The notes under the pieces are model-generated. The model ran no database searches. It saw nothing but the letters and a program-made list of their open reading frames with translations, and was not told the DNA's origin. Source: Bordetella parapertussis (GTDB taxonomy: Bacteria > Pseudomonadota > Gammaproteobacteria > Burkholderiales > Burkholderiaceae_C). From it: 45,020 nucleotides of DNA. Location of the stretch: NCBI GenBank assembly GCA_945888535.1, contig CAMDAN010000007.1, forward strand, positions 1 through 45,020, given 5' to 3'. The position numbers and the translations under genes were made by a program. Below, one piece after another: positions 17,334 through 26,626 of this stretch; within the stretch, counting starts at the first letter, position 1; every line of letters begins with the position of its first letter.

Positions 17334-18203
17334 TTAAGCACGGTTGCGTCCGTTCCAAGTCGTTAAACCAATTCCCAAAAGAATCAAGGCGCCTCCCCAA
17401 TACACACCGACCACCGGAATTTCACCATGCACCAACCATACCCACAACGGGTTCAGTACGGCATCGGCCATGGTGATCACCACCATTTGCACCGCTCCTA
17501 CGCTACGCGCACCGCGCATATACAGCACCAAGGGCAAAGCCAATTGAACCGCACCCATCAAGAGCAACAAGGCCACGCTTTGAAGGGGCAGCGCAACGAG
17601 CAGACCCGAAGCCGCAACCAAGCCAAATACGCCCAAACCACCAAGCAGCATGGCAGGCTCCATGTCCAAGGCTTTGTAGCGGCGCAAGGAGACGCTTTGA
17701 AGTGCAAAGCAAAACGCGACGCCTAAACCAATCAACGTTCCCCAGTAACCATTAATGGACGCTTCTCCCTCACCCAAAGCAATGACGGTCGCACCGCCCA
17801 AAGCCAAAAGTACCGCAACATAAAAGACAGGCTGGGTTTTTTCGCCTAACCAAACCCGGGCCAATACACCGGCAAACAAACCCGACGTAGCGCCCAAACA
17901 GGAAACCGCAGCCACGCTGCTGAGGTTCATCGCAACGATATACAACGAAGAACCTAAAGCAAACGCGCCTGCAGAAATCAGGAGCGCTGTGGGTTCGCTG
18001 CGGCGAAACATGGCGATAGTTTCACCCCGGTAGTGCCACAGCGTCCAGACAAGAATGGCCAAGGCCATCCCTAAACCCCGGTAGGCATTGAAGGTCCAGG
18101 GCTGAACGCCCGGTAACCAGCGCACGAATACCCCGCTCAAACTCCAAAAGAGGGTTGCGCCTGCAACCAGGAGCAGGCCTTTGGTAGACGAAGTGGTTTG
18201 CAT
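17334..18203 (-). CDS. DMT-superfamily (EamA) permease
   Basis: The 289-residue protein has ten hydrophobic segments arranged as two EamA repeats, with LLLVAGATLFWSLSGVFVRWL at the start and AVLNPLWVWLVHGEIP near the end of the second repeat. This is the usual architecture of drug/metabolite exporters. The open frame runs further upstream, but I chose the ATG at 18203 because it shares one base with the stop of the upstream methyltransferase gene (TAATG) and starts the protein just before the first helix. The coupling suggests a substrate related to the methyl-transfer reaction or to methionine metabolism, but that is inference. Confidence 0.88.
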   Translation of the reverse strand: MQTTSSTKGLLLVAGATLFWSLSGVFVRWLPGVQPWTFNAYRGLGMALAILVWTLWHYRGETIAMFRRSEPTALLISAGAFALGSSLYIVAMNLSSVAAVSCLGATSGLFAGVLARVWLGEKTQPVFYVAVLLALGGATVIALGEGEASINGYWGTLIGLGVAFCFALQSVSLRRYKALDMEPAMLLGGLGVFGLVAASGLLVALPLQSVALLLLMGAVQLALPLVLYMRGARSVGAVQMVVITMADAVLNPLWVWLVHGEIPVVGVYWGGALILLGIGLTTWNGRNRA

Positions 18204-19291
18204 TATTCGCGCCGACTGCGCCCGCCGCGTCCACGCGACAGATTCGCCCCGGGGGCTGCGCCACCGAGTCGGCTTTGCTCGCCGCCCCATTGCGCTCGCG
18301 CACCGGTGGATACCTCGCCTAGCTGACTCAAAATAGCTTCGAGCGTTGGGCTTGGCGACTTGGTGTGAGATTCCAAGGCATCACGCATAGCCCGCAAGTG
18401 CTTGGCACTGGTTCCGCAGCAACCGCCAATAATGCGAGCACCCGCGTCAAGCGCCATGCGGGCATAAAGCGCCATGATTTCAGGCGTTCCGTTGTAGCAA
18501 ATCGCACCGTCCACGTACTGCGGAATTCCACAATTTCCTTTGGCAACCAAAACCACATCCGGGCCCATCGCCTCCGCTAGGTTGTGAATACAGGCGACCA
18601 CTTCGGACGCGCCCACGCCGCAGTTGGTTCCACACGCGGCCAAACGGGGAGTGAGTGATTTTTCGATACCAGAAAAATCACTCGGAGAAATTCCCATCAT
18701 GGTTCGACCATTGGTATCAAAGCTAAGCGTGCAGACAATGGGCAAGCCGGCAACAGCGGCCCCGGCAACAGCCGCTTCGACTTCTTCACGGGAAGACATA
18801 GTTTCAATCCACAACACATCCACACCGCCTGCGGCCAGCGCCAAGGCTTGTTCAGCAAAGGCGGCCTTGGCTTGGTCAAAGGTCAGGGTTCCAATGGGCT
18901 CCATGATTTCACCCGTCGGACCCATACTGCCAGCAACCGCAACTTCGCGCACGCTGGCATCTGCCACTTCTCTTGCAATACGGGCAGCGGCTTGGTTAAG
19001 TTCAGCCATGCGACCCTGGGCTTGGTGAAGCTTGAGGCGGTAAACAGTCCCACCAAACGTATTGGTCAAAATAATATCGGCGCCCGCATCCACAAAGCTT
19101 TTGTGCAAGTTGGCGATACGGTCTGGGTGCTCGGTGTTCCACAACTCTGGCGCGTCGCCTGACATCAAACCCACATCAAATAAATTGCTGCCCGTAGCGC
19201 CATCGGCCAACAGCCAAGGGCGCGTTGCCAAGAGGTGGGTAAAGCGGTTAGAGGAAGGATCTGTGGGCAAAGAGGATGCTACGACGTTCAA
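18203..19291 (-). CDS. bmt: Betaine-homocysteine S-methyltransferase-like enzyme (Bmt)
   Basis: The 362-residue protein is a zinc-dependent homocysteine S-methyltransferase of the pfam02574 type. It has LLADGATGSNLFD at the start, DIILTNTFGG, the zinc Cys in GTNCGVGASEV, and the paired zinc cysteines in IIGGCCGT. The whole sequence matches the rhizobial Bmt group, which moves a methyl group from glycine betaine to homocysteine, making dimethylglycine and methionine. I chose the TTG at 19291 because GGAG lies 6 bases upstream and the protein then begins near family position; the frame is open to a GTG at 19351 with no such site. A low-complexity Gly/Arg tail follows residue 330. An SAH riboswitch lies upstream and betA ends just before that. 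Being a stand-alone MetH N-terminal domain is the alternative. Confidence 0.85.
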   Translation of the reverse strand: MNVVASSLPTDPSSNRFTHLLATRPWLLADGATGSNLFDVGLMSGDAPELWNTEHPDRIANLHKSFVDAGADIILTNTFGGTVYRLKLHQAQGRMAELNQAAARIAREVADASVREVAVAGSMGPTGEIMEPIGTLTFDQAKAAFAEQALALAAGGVDVLWIETMSSREEVEAAVAGAAVAGLPIVCTLSFDTNGRTMMGISPSDFSGIEKSLTPRLAACGTNCGVGASEVVACIHNLAEAMGPDVVLVAKGNCGIPQYVDGAICYNGTPEIMALYARMALDAGARIIGGCCGTSAKHLRAMRDALESHTKSPSPTLEAILSQLGEVSTGARAQWGGEQSRLGGAAPGANLSRGRGGRSRRE

Positions 19292-19345
19292 GGTGTGCTC
19301 CGAAAAAAATATAGGGGCCACGCCTTCGCGATGAGAACGTATAGA

Positions 19346-19373
19346 GCTCACCGCACGATTTGCGTGGGTGAGC
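19346..19373 (-). promoter_or_regulatory. Hairpin overlapping the SAH aptamer's pseudoknot strand (expression platform)
   Basis: On the transcribed strand GCTCACC-CACG and CGTG-C-GGTGAGC form an 11-bp stem with one bulged C around a 5-base loop. Its 5' arm shares bases 19370-19373 with the pseudoknot strand CGCTC of the aptamer, so the two structures exclude each other. Ligand binding should therefore disrupt this hairpin. It lacks a directly following T-tract; a run of seven T (19309-19303) appears later, just ahead of the ribosome binding site. How it acts on expression is inference. Confidence 0.6.
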
Positions 19374-19450
19374 GCCGTTAGAACAAACTAGCAAATTGCC
19401 AGTGGCTCCGAGCCTCGTTCATGGGTATGAACTGCAACGCTCCTCGAAGC
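19370..19450 (-). ncRNA. S-adenosylhomocysteine (SAH) riboswitch aptamer
   Basis: Read on the minus strand the segment has the conserved strands of the SAH riboswitch in order: CGAGGAGCGTTGCAG (from 19446), a hairpin with perfect arms GTTCAT/ATGAAC and loop ACCC (19432-19417), GAGGCTCGG (to 19408) and AACGGCGCTCACC (19379-19367). P1 pairs CGAG (19446-19443) with CTCG (19412-19409). The pseudoknot pairs GAGCG (19442-19438) with CGCTC (19374-19370). SAH riboswitches are known to turn genes on when SAH rises and are found before ahcY and methionine-cycle genes in proteobacteria. This one precedes bmt by about 75 bases. Recognition is by eye. Confidence 0.85.
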
Positions 19451-19456
19451 ACCTTT

Positions 19457-19462
19457 ATTTTA
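19457..19462 (-). promoter_or_regulatory. Candidate -10 element ahead of the SAH riboswitch
   Basis: TAAAAT on the minus strand would give a transcript starting near 19450, exactly where the aptamer begins. No good -35 hexamer is seen 16-18 bases upstream, where the sequence already overlaps the betA stop. Read-through from betA is also possible. Confidence 0.4.
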
Positions 19463-19481
19463 GCCGAGCCACAAGAAACTT

Positions 19482-21152
19482 TTACCGTTGCTGGGTTTGC
19501 CAGTGGGGATGAACGTAAGCGGGGGCGCTTGAGGCCGTCAGGGGCGAACGCCCGCGGATCGAGTCTGCGAGTTTTTCCGCCATCATGATGGTGGGCGCAT
19601 TCAGGTTGCCGCTGACGACCTGCGGCATGATGGACGCATCGACCACGCGCAAGCGCTCTACCCCATGCACCCGCCCTTGGTGATCGACCACCGCCATGTC
19701 GTCACTCCCCATACGGCAACTGCAAGACGGGTGGTATGCGGTTTCTGCGCTGGCGCGGATGTGGGCATCCATTTCGGCATCCGTTTGGACACTTGGACCG
19801 GGAGAGAGCTCTTCGCCACGGAAACGGTCAAACGCTTTTTGCATAAACACTTCACGTGTCAAACGGATGGCTGCTCGCATTTCTTTGCGGTCTTGCTCGG
19901 TGCTCATGTAGTTAAAGACGATGGTGGGCGCGGCTTTGGGGTTGGCTGATTTGATTTTGACAAACCCCCGGCTGGTGGCTCGCATAGGGCCTACATGGGC
20001 TTGAAATCCGTGGCCTGTGGCGGGAGAGTTGCCGTCATAGCGCACTGCCATGGGCAAGAAGTGGTATTGCAAGTCAGGATGCTTAACGCCCGCTTCGCTG
20101 CGAATAAAACCACCCGATTCAAAATGATTTGTCGCACCCAAACCGGTTCTAAACAGCAGCCACTCCACACCGATTTTGAGTTTATTCCAGAGCTTGGTGG
20201 CAGAGTACAGCGTAATCGGCTCTTTGCATGCGTATTGCACATAGGTTTCCAAATGGTCTTGCAGGTTTTCGCCCACGCCTTTGAGCGTTGCGACCATCGG
20301 AATACCCAAAGGCACTAGATGCTCTGGGTTGCCGATGCCTGAGAGCTGCAAGAGTTGGGGCGAGTTGATGGCGCCACCACAAAGAATAATTTCTCGTTTT
20401 GCTTTGAGGGTCTGAGCTTTGCCGTCGACTTCTACCTCTAGAGCAACAGCGTGCGGCTTGGCTTGAGAGGCATCAAAAACAATACGCGTCACCAAAGCGT
20501 TGGTTTGCAGCCTGAGGTTGCTTCGCTTCAGCGCAGGACGCAAGTAGGCCATCGCCGTGCTCCAACGGCGGCCTTTATGGGTGGTCATGTCCATGGGGCC
20601 AAAGCCCTCTTGCTGGTAGCCGTTCATATCCGCGGTATAGGCGTAGCCAGCTTGTTGGCTGGCTTCGATGAATGCGTTGTAAAGCGGATTTTTACAAGCA
20701 CCCGTCGACACATGCAGCGGACCCTCACCGCCGCGATAGTCATCGCCACCTTTATTGCGGGTTTCGGATTTCTTGAAGTACGGCAAGCAGTGCGCGTAAC
20801 TCCAGTCGGCGAGACCAAAGTTTTCGGCCCACCCGTTGTAGTCTTGTGCATTGCCCCGGATATAGACCATCCCGTTGATACTGCTCGAGCCACCGATGGT
20901 TTTACCGCGGGGGCAGTGAATTTGGCGCTGGTCCATAAAAGGTTCAGGCTCTGAGGCGTACATCCAGGTGTAGCGCGGATTGGCCATGGGATAAGCAAAG
21001 CCGCTGGGCATGTGAATCATGAGGTTATGGTCTAGCGGGCCGGCCTCAATCACCAACACACTAACCTTTGCATCTTCGCTCAAACGGTTGGCTAAAACGC
21101 TGCCCGCAGAGCCCGCGCCCACAATGATGTAGTCGTATTCTTTTTGTATCAC
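19482..21152 (-). CDS. betA: Choline dehydrogenase BetA
   Basis: BetA is a membrane-associated FAD enzyme of the GMC family that oxidises choline to betaine aldehyde and onward to glycine betaine. The 556-residue sequence follows the E. coli BetA pattern throughout: FAD-binding [19 protein letters not shown] at residues 6-24, the GMC signature [44 protein letters not shown], and the active-site region [15 protein letters not shown] with His474. The C-terminal [21 protein letters not shown] is also typical. The start codon is GTG, placed by the N-terminal match; its ribosome binding site is poor. It is the last gene of the operon, 10 bases after betB. No betI or betT is present. Confidence 0.95.
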   Translation of the reverse strand: MIQKEYDYIIVGAGSAGSVLANRLSEDAKVSVLVIEAGPLDHNLMIHMPSGFAYPMANPRYTWMYASEPEPFMDQRQIHCPRGKTIGGSSSINGMVYIRGNAQDYNGWAENFGLADWSYAHCLPYFKKSETRNKGGDDYRGGEGPLHVSTGACKNPLYNAFIEASQQAGYAYTADMNGYQQEGFGPMDMTTHKGRRWSTAMAYLRPALKRSNLRLQTNALVTRIVFDASQAKPHAVALEVEVDGKAQTLKAKREIILCGGAINSPQLLQLSGIGNPEHLVPLGIPMVATLKGVGENLQDHLETYVQYACKEPITLYSATKLWNKLKIGVEWLLFRTGLGATNHFESGGFIRSEAGVKHPDLQYHFLPMAVRYDGNSPATGHGFQAHVGPMRATSRGFVKIKSANPKAAPTIVFNYMSTEQDRKEMRAAIRLTREVFMQKAFDRFRGEELSPGPSVQTDAEMDAHIRASAETAYHPSCSCRMGSDDMAVVDHQGRVHGVERLRVVDASIMPQVVSGNLNAPTIMMAEKLADSIRGRSPLTASSAPAYVHPHWQTQQR

Positions 21153-21162
21153 GGCTGTGCTT

Positions 21163-22623
21163 TTAACGGTAGCCGCAAGCGACTTCGCCTAACTCAACGT
21201 ACACCGTTTTGAGTTGGGTGTAATGGTCAAAGGCGGCCATGCTGTTTTCAGAACCGATGCCTGATTCACCTGCTCCGCCAAATGGCATTTCAATGGGGGT
21301 GATGTTGTAATTGTTAATCCAGCAAATCCCGGCTTTGAGCTTGGCTGCAACGCGGTGCCCCCGGGCCAGATCGCGGGTAAAGACACCAGCAGCAAGACCA
21401 AAGCGCGAGGCATTGGCCCGCGCGATGGCCTCTTCTTCATCATCAAAGACCAGCATCGATAAAACAGGTCCAAAAATTTCTTCTCGCACGATGCGCATGG
21501 TGTCTGTGCAGTTTGCAAAGATGGTGGGCTCTACAAAATTGCCATCTGGCATTCCCGCAACCCGCACACGCTTGCCGCCACTCACCAAGTCAGCGCCTTC
21601 AGCGACACCGCTGGCGATATAGTCCAAAACTTTTTCTGTATGGGCTTTGGAAATCAAGGCGCCGACTTCGGTCTCGGGGTCCATCGGATTGCCAACGCGC
21701 AGCTGGGCTGTGCGTTCTTTCAAGCGGGCTAAAAATGCATCTGCTAACCCGCGCTGAACAAACACGCGGGTACAGTTGGTACACACCTCGCCTTGGGTAT
21801 AAAAATTACCCATCATGGCAGCGGCAACCGCTTGCTCAAGATCAGCGTCGTCAAAGACCAGTAATGGCGATTTACCACCCAACTCCATGGTGACACGCTT
21901 GAGCGTTCCAGAGGCGGTTTGCATCACGTTTTTTCCCGTTTGCACCGAGCCCGTTACCGAGACCTTGGCAACACCTGGGTGGGCTGCGAGTAAAGCGCCC
22001 GTGGTACCGCGACCATGCAAGACGTTAAAAACCCCAGGCGGTACGCCCGCTTCCAAATAAATCTCAGCGAGTTTGACGGCTGTTGCTGGCGTCATTTCTG
22101 AGGGTTTAAAAATCATGGCGTTACCCGCCGCCAAGGCAGGTGCGGACTTCCAACATGCAATTTGCAGGGGGTAGTTCCATGCGCCAATACCCACGCACAC
22201 CCCTAAAGGCTCCCGTCGGGTATAGGCAAAAGCATTTTTAAAAGGATATTGGGCACCAGCCAAAGTAGCCGCAGCGCCAGCAAAATATTCAATGCAGTCA
22301 GCGCCACTGTGCACATCGACCACCAGCGCTTCTTGCAAAGGCTTGCCGCAGTCTTGAACTTCCAACGCGGCCAATTCTTCGTTGCGTCTACGCAAAAGAT
22401 CAGCCGCTTTACGCAAAATACGACCGCGCTCTGTGCCTGTCATAGCAGACCAAATCTCAAACCCGTGTTGTGCAGCAGCAACCGCAGCGTCTACATCAGC
22501 CGCATTGGCATCATGCAATTGTGCAAAGGCCTTTCCAGTTGCAGGATTGAGCGTCTCAAAGCGTTCGCCACTTCCAATAAGCGCTTGGCCGTTGACAAAG
22601 CTACTTATTTCCAAAATTTTCAT
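21163..22623 (-). CDS. betB: Betaine aldehyde dehydrogenase BetB
   Basis: BetB oxidises betaine aldehyde to glycine betaine with NAD(P)+. The 486-residue protein is full length for the aldehyde dehydrogenase superfamily. It contains the cofactor-binding [28 protein letters not shown] and [10 protein letters not shown] segments, the general base in [10 protein letters not shown] (Glu near 247), and the catalytic Cys281 in [12 protein letters not shown]. The second Cys (284) beside the catalytic one is a common feature of betaine aldehyde dehydrogenases. It lies between the RACo-like gene (19 bases upstream) and betA (10 bases downstream), so corrinoid genes and choline oxidation genes share one transcript. 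Confidence 0.94.
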   Translation of the reverse strand: MKILEISSFVNGQALIGSGERFETLNPATGKAFAQLHDANAADVDAAVAAAQHGFEIWSAMTGTERGRILRKAADLLRRRNEELAALEVQDCGKPLQEALVVDVHSGADCIEYFAGAAATLAGAQYPFKNAFAYTRREPLGVCVGIGAWNYPLQIACWKSAPALAAGNAMIFKPSEMTPATAVKLAEIYLEAGVPPGVFNVLHGRGTTGALLAAHPGVAKVSVTGSVQTGKNVMQTASGTLKRVTMELGGKSPLLVFDDADLEQAVAAAMMGNFYTQGEVCTNCTRVFVQRGLADAFLARLKERTAQLRVGNPMDPETEVGALISKAHTEKVLDYIASGVAEGADLVSGGKRVRVAGMPDGNFVEPTIFANCTDTMRIVREEIFGPVLSMLVFDDEEEAIARANASRFGLAAGVFTRDLARGHRVAAKLKAGICWINNYNITPIEMPFGGAGESGIGSENSMAAFDHYTQLKTVYVELGEVACGYR

Positions 22624-22642
22624 ACTTCACATATCCAGAGAT

Positions 22643-24655
22643 TTACCTCTTGGTCCTTCGGCTGCGGGTGCTTTGCTCGGTGTTGATAGCAACGCGCTCT
22701 GGCAACTTCACGACTTCTTGCAAGCGGACAAAGGGGTCGGTTAAATGCGGTAAAGCCATGGCCTCGACAAAAAACTCTTGAAACCGTGGCTCAACCGCGG
22801 TTTCAATTTTTTCAACCCGCCGCACCAAGGCTTCAATATCTTTGCGCGAGCGTTGGTCTAAAAGCGCAATCCGAGCGCCGGTTCCTGCGGCATTGCCCGC
22901 AGAACTGACCTCTGACAAGATACAGTCTGGGATCATGCCCAACACCATTGCGTATTTCACATCGATGTGGCTACCAAACGCACCAGCCAAACGAATGCGA
23001 TCGACGGACTCGATACCCATGCGCTCCATCAATAGCCTCACCCCCGCATACAAGGCGGCTTTGCCCAATTGAATAGCGCGCACGTCGTTTTGCATGACTT
23101 TGAGTGCCGGCGCATGTTCAGTTGCCCGGTAGAGCTCATAAGAGAAAGTTCTGCCATCGGGTTGAATCCGTGGATTACGCGCTGCGAGTTCACCATTGAT
23201 CACGCCGTCGTGGCGAATCACACCGGCCAAATACAACTCAGCCAAAGCTTCAATGATTCCTGAGCCACACACACCCGTTACACCAGTATTGGCCACCGCG
23301 GCGGCAAAGCCCGGGTCATCGGACCACAGATCAGAGCCAATGACTTTAAAGCGGGCATCTAACGTCACTGGGTCAATTCGAACGCGCTCAATCGCACCGG
23401 GCGCGGCCCGCTGACCACAGCTTATTTGGGCGCCCTCAAAGGCGGGGCCGGTGGGGCTTGAGCAGGCGAGAAGGCGTTGGTTATTTCCCAACACAATTTC
23501 CGCATTGGTTCCCACGTCCACTAACAAGGTAATTTTGTCAGTTAGGTCAGGACGCTCGGCCAAAATAACGCCAGCCGTGTCGGCTCCAACGTGACCCGCA
23601 ATACAAGGCAGCACATAGATTCGGGCGTTGCGGTGAATCGCGAAATCAATCTCACTCGCCCACAATGTAATTGCGCGGTCCGTAGCGAGTGCAAACGGCG
23701 CACCGCCCAACTCTACGGGATTGATACCCAAGAGCAGGTGGTGCATGATGGGGTTGCCCACAAAGGTAGCTTCCAAAATATCTTTAGCTGAAATACCGGC
23801 TTGGGCGGCCACATCGACCGCCAAGTCATTGAGGGCGGCGCGAACAGCCACCGTCATTTCAACCTCACCCCCGGGATTCATCATGACGTAGGAGACCCGG
23901 CTCATCAGGTCTTCACCAAAACGAATTTGCGGATTCATCACGCCGGCTGATGCCACCACTTCACCCGAGGCCAAATCACATAAATGGGCAGCAATGGTGG
24001 TGGAGCCCACATCCACAGCCAATCCATACACATGCTCTTTCAGTTTAGGCCAGACCGCAATGATTTGATTGCCTGCGTGAACCGCGACGGTGACTTTCCA
24101 ATCGCCTTGGCGCAAGGCCGTTTGCAACTGCTGCACCACCAAAACATCGCAAGACAGATCGGTCAGTTGCCACTCGAATTCGAGAGCATCTTCCAGCCGA
24201 CGCAGATCGCCCGAAGGGTCATGCATGTCGGGCTCTTGGACTTCTACAAAGTACAGTCGAATGAGAGGGTCAAGATGCACATCATGGGCTTCCGCCGCTT
24301 TGCGAACCACTTGCTTGTGGACTTGGCTACTGCTGGGAACATCAATCACCAAGTCGCCCAACACTTGCGCGGAGCACGACAAACGCCGACCTGGCTGCAT
24401 CGGTTGGGTACTGCAGTATTCCTGCTCTACCGCTGATACAGGGGAAAGATTGTCGTTACTCGAGACAACTCCGTGTTTGGAAAACTCACCTTCCGAAACC
24501 AAGACCTGGCAGCGTCCACAAATACCGCGGCCACCACAGACGGAGTCGATGTCCACGCCCAAGGAGCGAGCCGCTTGCAGCAAAGACGAACCCACCGGAA
24601 AACGGCCACGCCGCCCAGAAGGAGTAAAAACTACCAATGCATCTTTACCACTCAC
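22643..24655 (-). CDS. RACo-like corrinoid-activating protein (2Fe-2S ferredoxin plus ASKHA, DUF4445)
   Basis: This 670-residue protein is of the type that reduces the inactive Co(II) corrinoid back to Co(I) at the cost of ATP, keeping corrinoid methyltransferase systems alive. The N-terminal 2Fe-2S domain has Cys40, Cys46 and Cys49 in CGGRGICGRC and Cys94 in RRLSCSAQ. After a linker domain the DUF4445 ASKHA ATPase follows from about residue 210, with YGLAVDVGSTTIAAHLCDL as phosphate-binding loop 1, LLVDVGTNAEIVLG as loop 2 and IRLAGAFGSHIDV near the end. The open frame begins further upstream inside the previous gene; I chose the GTG at 24655, which has GGGAG 7 bases upstream. It follows the pterin methyltransferase gene and precedes betB. 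Confidence 0.92.
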   Translation of the reverse strand: MSGKDALVVFTPSGRRGRFPVGSSLLQAARSLGVDIDSVCGGRGICGRCQVLVSEGEFSKHGVVSSNDNLSPVSAVEQEYCSTQPMQPGRRLSCSAQVLGDLVIDVPSSSQVHKQVVRKAAEAHDVHLDPLIRLYFVEVQEPDMHDPSGDLRRLEDALEFEWQLTDLSCDVLVVQQLQTALRQGDWKVTVAVHAGNQIIAVWPKLKEHVYGLAVDVGSTTIAAHLCDLASGEVVASAGVMNPQIRFGEDLMSRVSYVMMNPGGEVEMTVAVRAALNDLAVDVAAQAGISAKDILEATFVGNPIMHHLLLGINPVELGGAPFALATDRAITLWASEIDFAIHRNARIYVLPCIAGHVGADTAGVILAERPDLTDKITLLVDVGTNAEIVLGNNQRLLACSSPTGPAFEGAQISCGQRAAPGAIERVRIDPVTLDARFKVIGSDLWSDDPGFAAAVANTGVTGVCGSGIIEALAELYLAGVIRHDGVINGELAARNPRIQPDGRTFSYELYRATEHAPALKVMQNDVRAIQLGKAALYAGVRLLMERMGIESVDRIRLAGAFGSHIDVKYAMVLGMIPDCILSEVSSAGNAAGTGARIALLDQRSRKDIEALVRRVEKIETAVEPRFQEFFVEAMALPHLTDPFVRLQEVVKLPERVAINTEQSTRSRRTKR

Positions 24656-24683
24656 AAACACACTCCCAAAAATTGAACAATGC

Positions 24684-25598
24684 TTAGCTTGCGCGGCGAC
24701 GGGTTCCGGTTTCGCGGCGACCTCGGCCCATTTCACCATCAGCACCCATGGAAGGCGCCTCTCTGAATCTGCGAATCCAGCGCATGCAATCTGGATCATG
24801 CCCCATCATCACGTCGGCTGCCATACAGGCCTTAACAACCTCAGCATGCAAAGGATTTGTAATCGCAGAGGTCATACCTGAAGCAATCGCCATCGTCAGG
24901 AAGCCCGCATTGATTCCGTTTCGCTCTGGCAATCCAAAGCTTACGTTGGAAGCACCGCAGGTGGTGTTAACTTTGAGCTCCGTACGCAAGCGGTGCACCA
25001 AGCGCATCACCTGAACACCGGCCTGGTTGATAGCGCCAATAGGCATCACCAAGGGATCCACCACGATATCGCATGCAGGGATACCGTAGTCTGCCGCGCG
25101 TTCGACAATTTTCTTGGCAACAGCAAAACGCACATCGGGGTCTTGTGAAATACCTGTCTCGTCATTAGAGATGGCAACGACGGCCGCGCCGTATTTTTTA
25201 ACCAAAGGCAACACTGTTTCTAAACGGTCTTCTTCGCCGGTGACGGAATTGACCAAGGCCTTGCCTTTGTAAACAGCCAAGCCGGCCTCAAGCGCGGCCA
25301 CGATAGACGAGTCAATCGACAAAGGAACGTCGGTTACGCCTTGCACCAGTTGAATCGCTTTAGCCAACATGCCGGGTTCATCGGCCAGCGGAATACCCGC
25401 GTTGACATCGAGCATATGGGCGCCAGCTTCTACCTGGGCCAAAGCATCCGCAATTACACGGCTGTAGTCGCCGGCCATCATTTCTGCAGCCATGATCTTG
25501 CGACCTGTTGGGTTAATACGCTCGCCAATGATGACAAAGGGACGATCAAATCCAATGACGATTTCTTTTGTTGCTGAGCTAATGATGGTATCGGTCAC
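24684..25598 (-). CDS. Methylcorrinoid:tetrahydrofolate methyltransferase (pterin-binding, MtgA/AcsE/MetH-like)
   Basis: The 304-residue protein has the dihydropteroate-synthase-like TIM barrel that binds folate in MetH, AcsE and the MtgA type of methyltransferases. Visible motifs are IIGERINPTGRK (about 23-34), DVNAGIPLADEP, the SIDSS strand end and TTCGASNVSFGLP (about 211-223), whose Asn residues contact the pterin. The size fits a single-domain methyltransferase rather than a folate synthesis enzyme, and folP motifs for pterin pyrophosphate are absent. In this setting it most probably moves methyl groups from the corrinoid protein to tetrahydrofolate. An Arg/Gly-rich tail (about 285-304) is unusual. 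Its start overlaps the metF-like stop by ATGA. Confidence 0.9.
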   Translation of the reverse strand: MTDTIISSATKEIVIGFDRPFVIIGERINPTGRKIMAAEMMAGDYSRVIADALAQVEAGAHMLDVNAGIPLADEPGMLAKAIQLVQGVTDVPLSIDSSIVAALEAGLAVYKGKALVNSVTGEEDRLETVLPLVKKYGAAVVAISNDETGISQDPDVRFAVAKKIVERAADYGIPACDIVVDPLVMPIGAINQAGVQVMRLVHRLRTELKVNTTCGASNVSFGLPERNGINAGFLTMAIASGMTSAITNPLHAEVVKACMAADVMMGHDPDCMRWIRRFREAPSMGADGEMGRGRRETGTRRRAS

Positions 25599-26626
25599 GC
25601 TGTTTCCTTAGAGGGTTGGTTTGTAGTTTGGGAGGGGGTATCGCGACCGGGGAACCATGGCACACGGCCACCAAGCACCCCAGAGCTTTGGATAATGTTG
25701 GCAACGGTATCTTCTTGGCGATAAGCCATCACATGGACGCCAGAAACGCCTTTGATTTCTTTGACTTCTTGGATGATTTCAATGCAAATTTTTTGCCCTT
25801 CAAGCGCTTGCTTTTCGGCTCCCGCCATCCGCTTGATCACCGCATCCGGGATATGTACGCCAGGCACGTTGGTACGCATCCACTCGGCTACCTTGGCAGA
25901 CCGCATCGGGCCCACACCGACCAAAATGAATACCTTATCGAGTAAGCCCAAGTCTTCCACGCGCTTCATGTACTCCCGCAGTCGGGGTACGTCGTAGCAA
26001 TACTGGGTTTGAATAAACTGGGCCCCGGCGGCTACCTTCTTAGCCAAGCGATCCGCACGCCACTCAAAAGGTAAACCAAAAGGATTGGCCGCAGCGCCAA
26101 AGAAAACACGGGGCGCGTAAGTCACTTTGCGGCCACTTTGAAATTTGTGTTCATCACGCATCCCACGCCCAATTTCCAGCAAGGACATGCAATCCAAATC
26201 AAACACGGGTTTCGCCTGCGGATGGTCACCCGACTGCACGCCGTCTCCGCTTAGGCACAGCATATTGGCCACGCCCATGGCTGCACCACCCAAAATATCG
26301 CCTTGAATGGCGATACGATTTTTGTCGCGGCAAGAAATCTGCATGATTGGTGCGTAACCGACGCGGGTTAAGAGCGCGCACACCGCCAAACTTGACATAT
26401 GGCAATTGGCTCCGCTGCCGTCGGTGGCATTGATCGCATCCACATAACCATCAAACAACTGGGCCCGGCGATAGACCTCGGATCCATCGGCAGAATCTGG
26501 GGGATCTAACTCCGCAGTGACCGCGAAGGCGCCACTGCGTAATACGCGCTCAAGCCGGCCGGGGGATGTATGCCCCGGAAGAATCGGTAAGGGATAACCT
26601 GGGACGGGTTCGTCTTCAAATTTCAT
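25595..26626 (-). CDS. metF: Methylenetetrahydrofolate reductase (MetF-like)
   Basis: The 343-residue flavoprotein interconverts methyl-THF and methylene-THF. The N-terminal catalytic Glu lies in FAVTAELDPPD (the family's TxEixPP region), and INATDGSGANCHMS, LCLSGDG and the FIQTQYCYDVPRLREYM region follow, all conserved in this branch. I chose the ATG at 26626 because it overlaps the upstream stop as ATGA and has GGGAG upstream; an earlier in-frame start would lie inside the metV-like gene. The N-terminal 30 residues are a short extension. It resembles the MetF that pairs with MetV in acetogens more than the housekeeping form, so it likely works oxidatively here. It overlaps its downstream neighbour by ATGA. 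Confidence 0.9.
   Translation of the reverse strand: MKFEDEPVPGYPLPILPGHTSPGRLERVLRSGAFAVTAELDPPDSADGSEVYRRAQLFDGYVDAINATDGSGANCHMSSLAVCALLTRVGYAPIMQISCRDKNRIAIQGDILGGAAMGVANMLCLSGDGVQSGDHPQAKPVFDLDCMSLLEIGRGMRDEHKFQSGRKVTYAPRVFFGAAANPFGLPFEWRADRLAKKVAAGAQFIQTQYCYDVPRLREYMKRVEDLGLLDKVFILVGVGPMRSAKVAEWMRTNVPGVHIPDAVIKRMAGAEKQALEGQKICIEIIQEVKEIKGVSGVHVMAYRQEDTVANIIQSSGVLGGRVPWFPGRDTPSQTTNQPSKETA

Noticed and set aside
18203..19291. Reading the riboswitch-controlled gene as the N-terminal half of a split MetH
   Set aside because: No MetH second half follows, and the whole sequence resembles the betaine-homocysteine methyltransferase group; not fully excluded without a tree.
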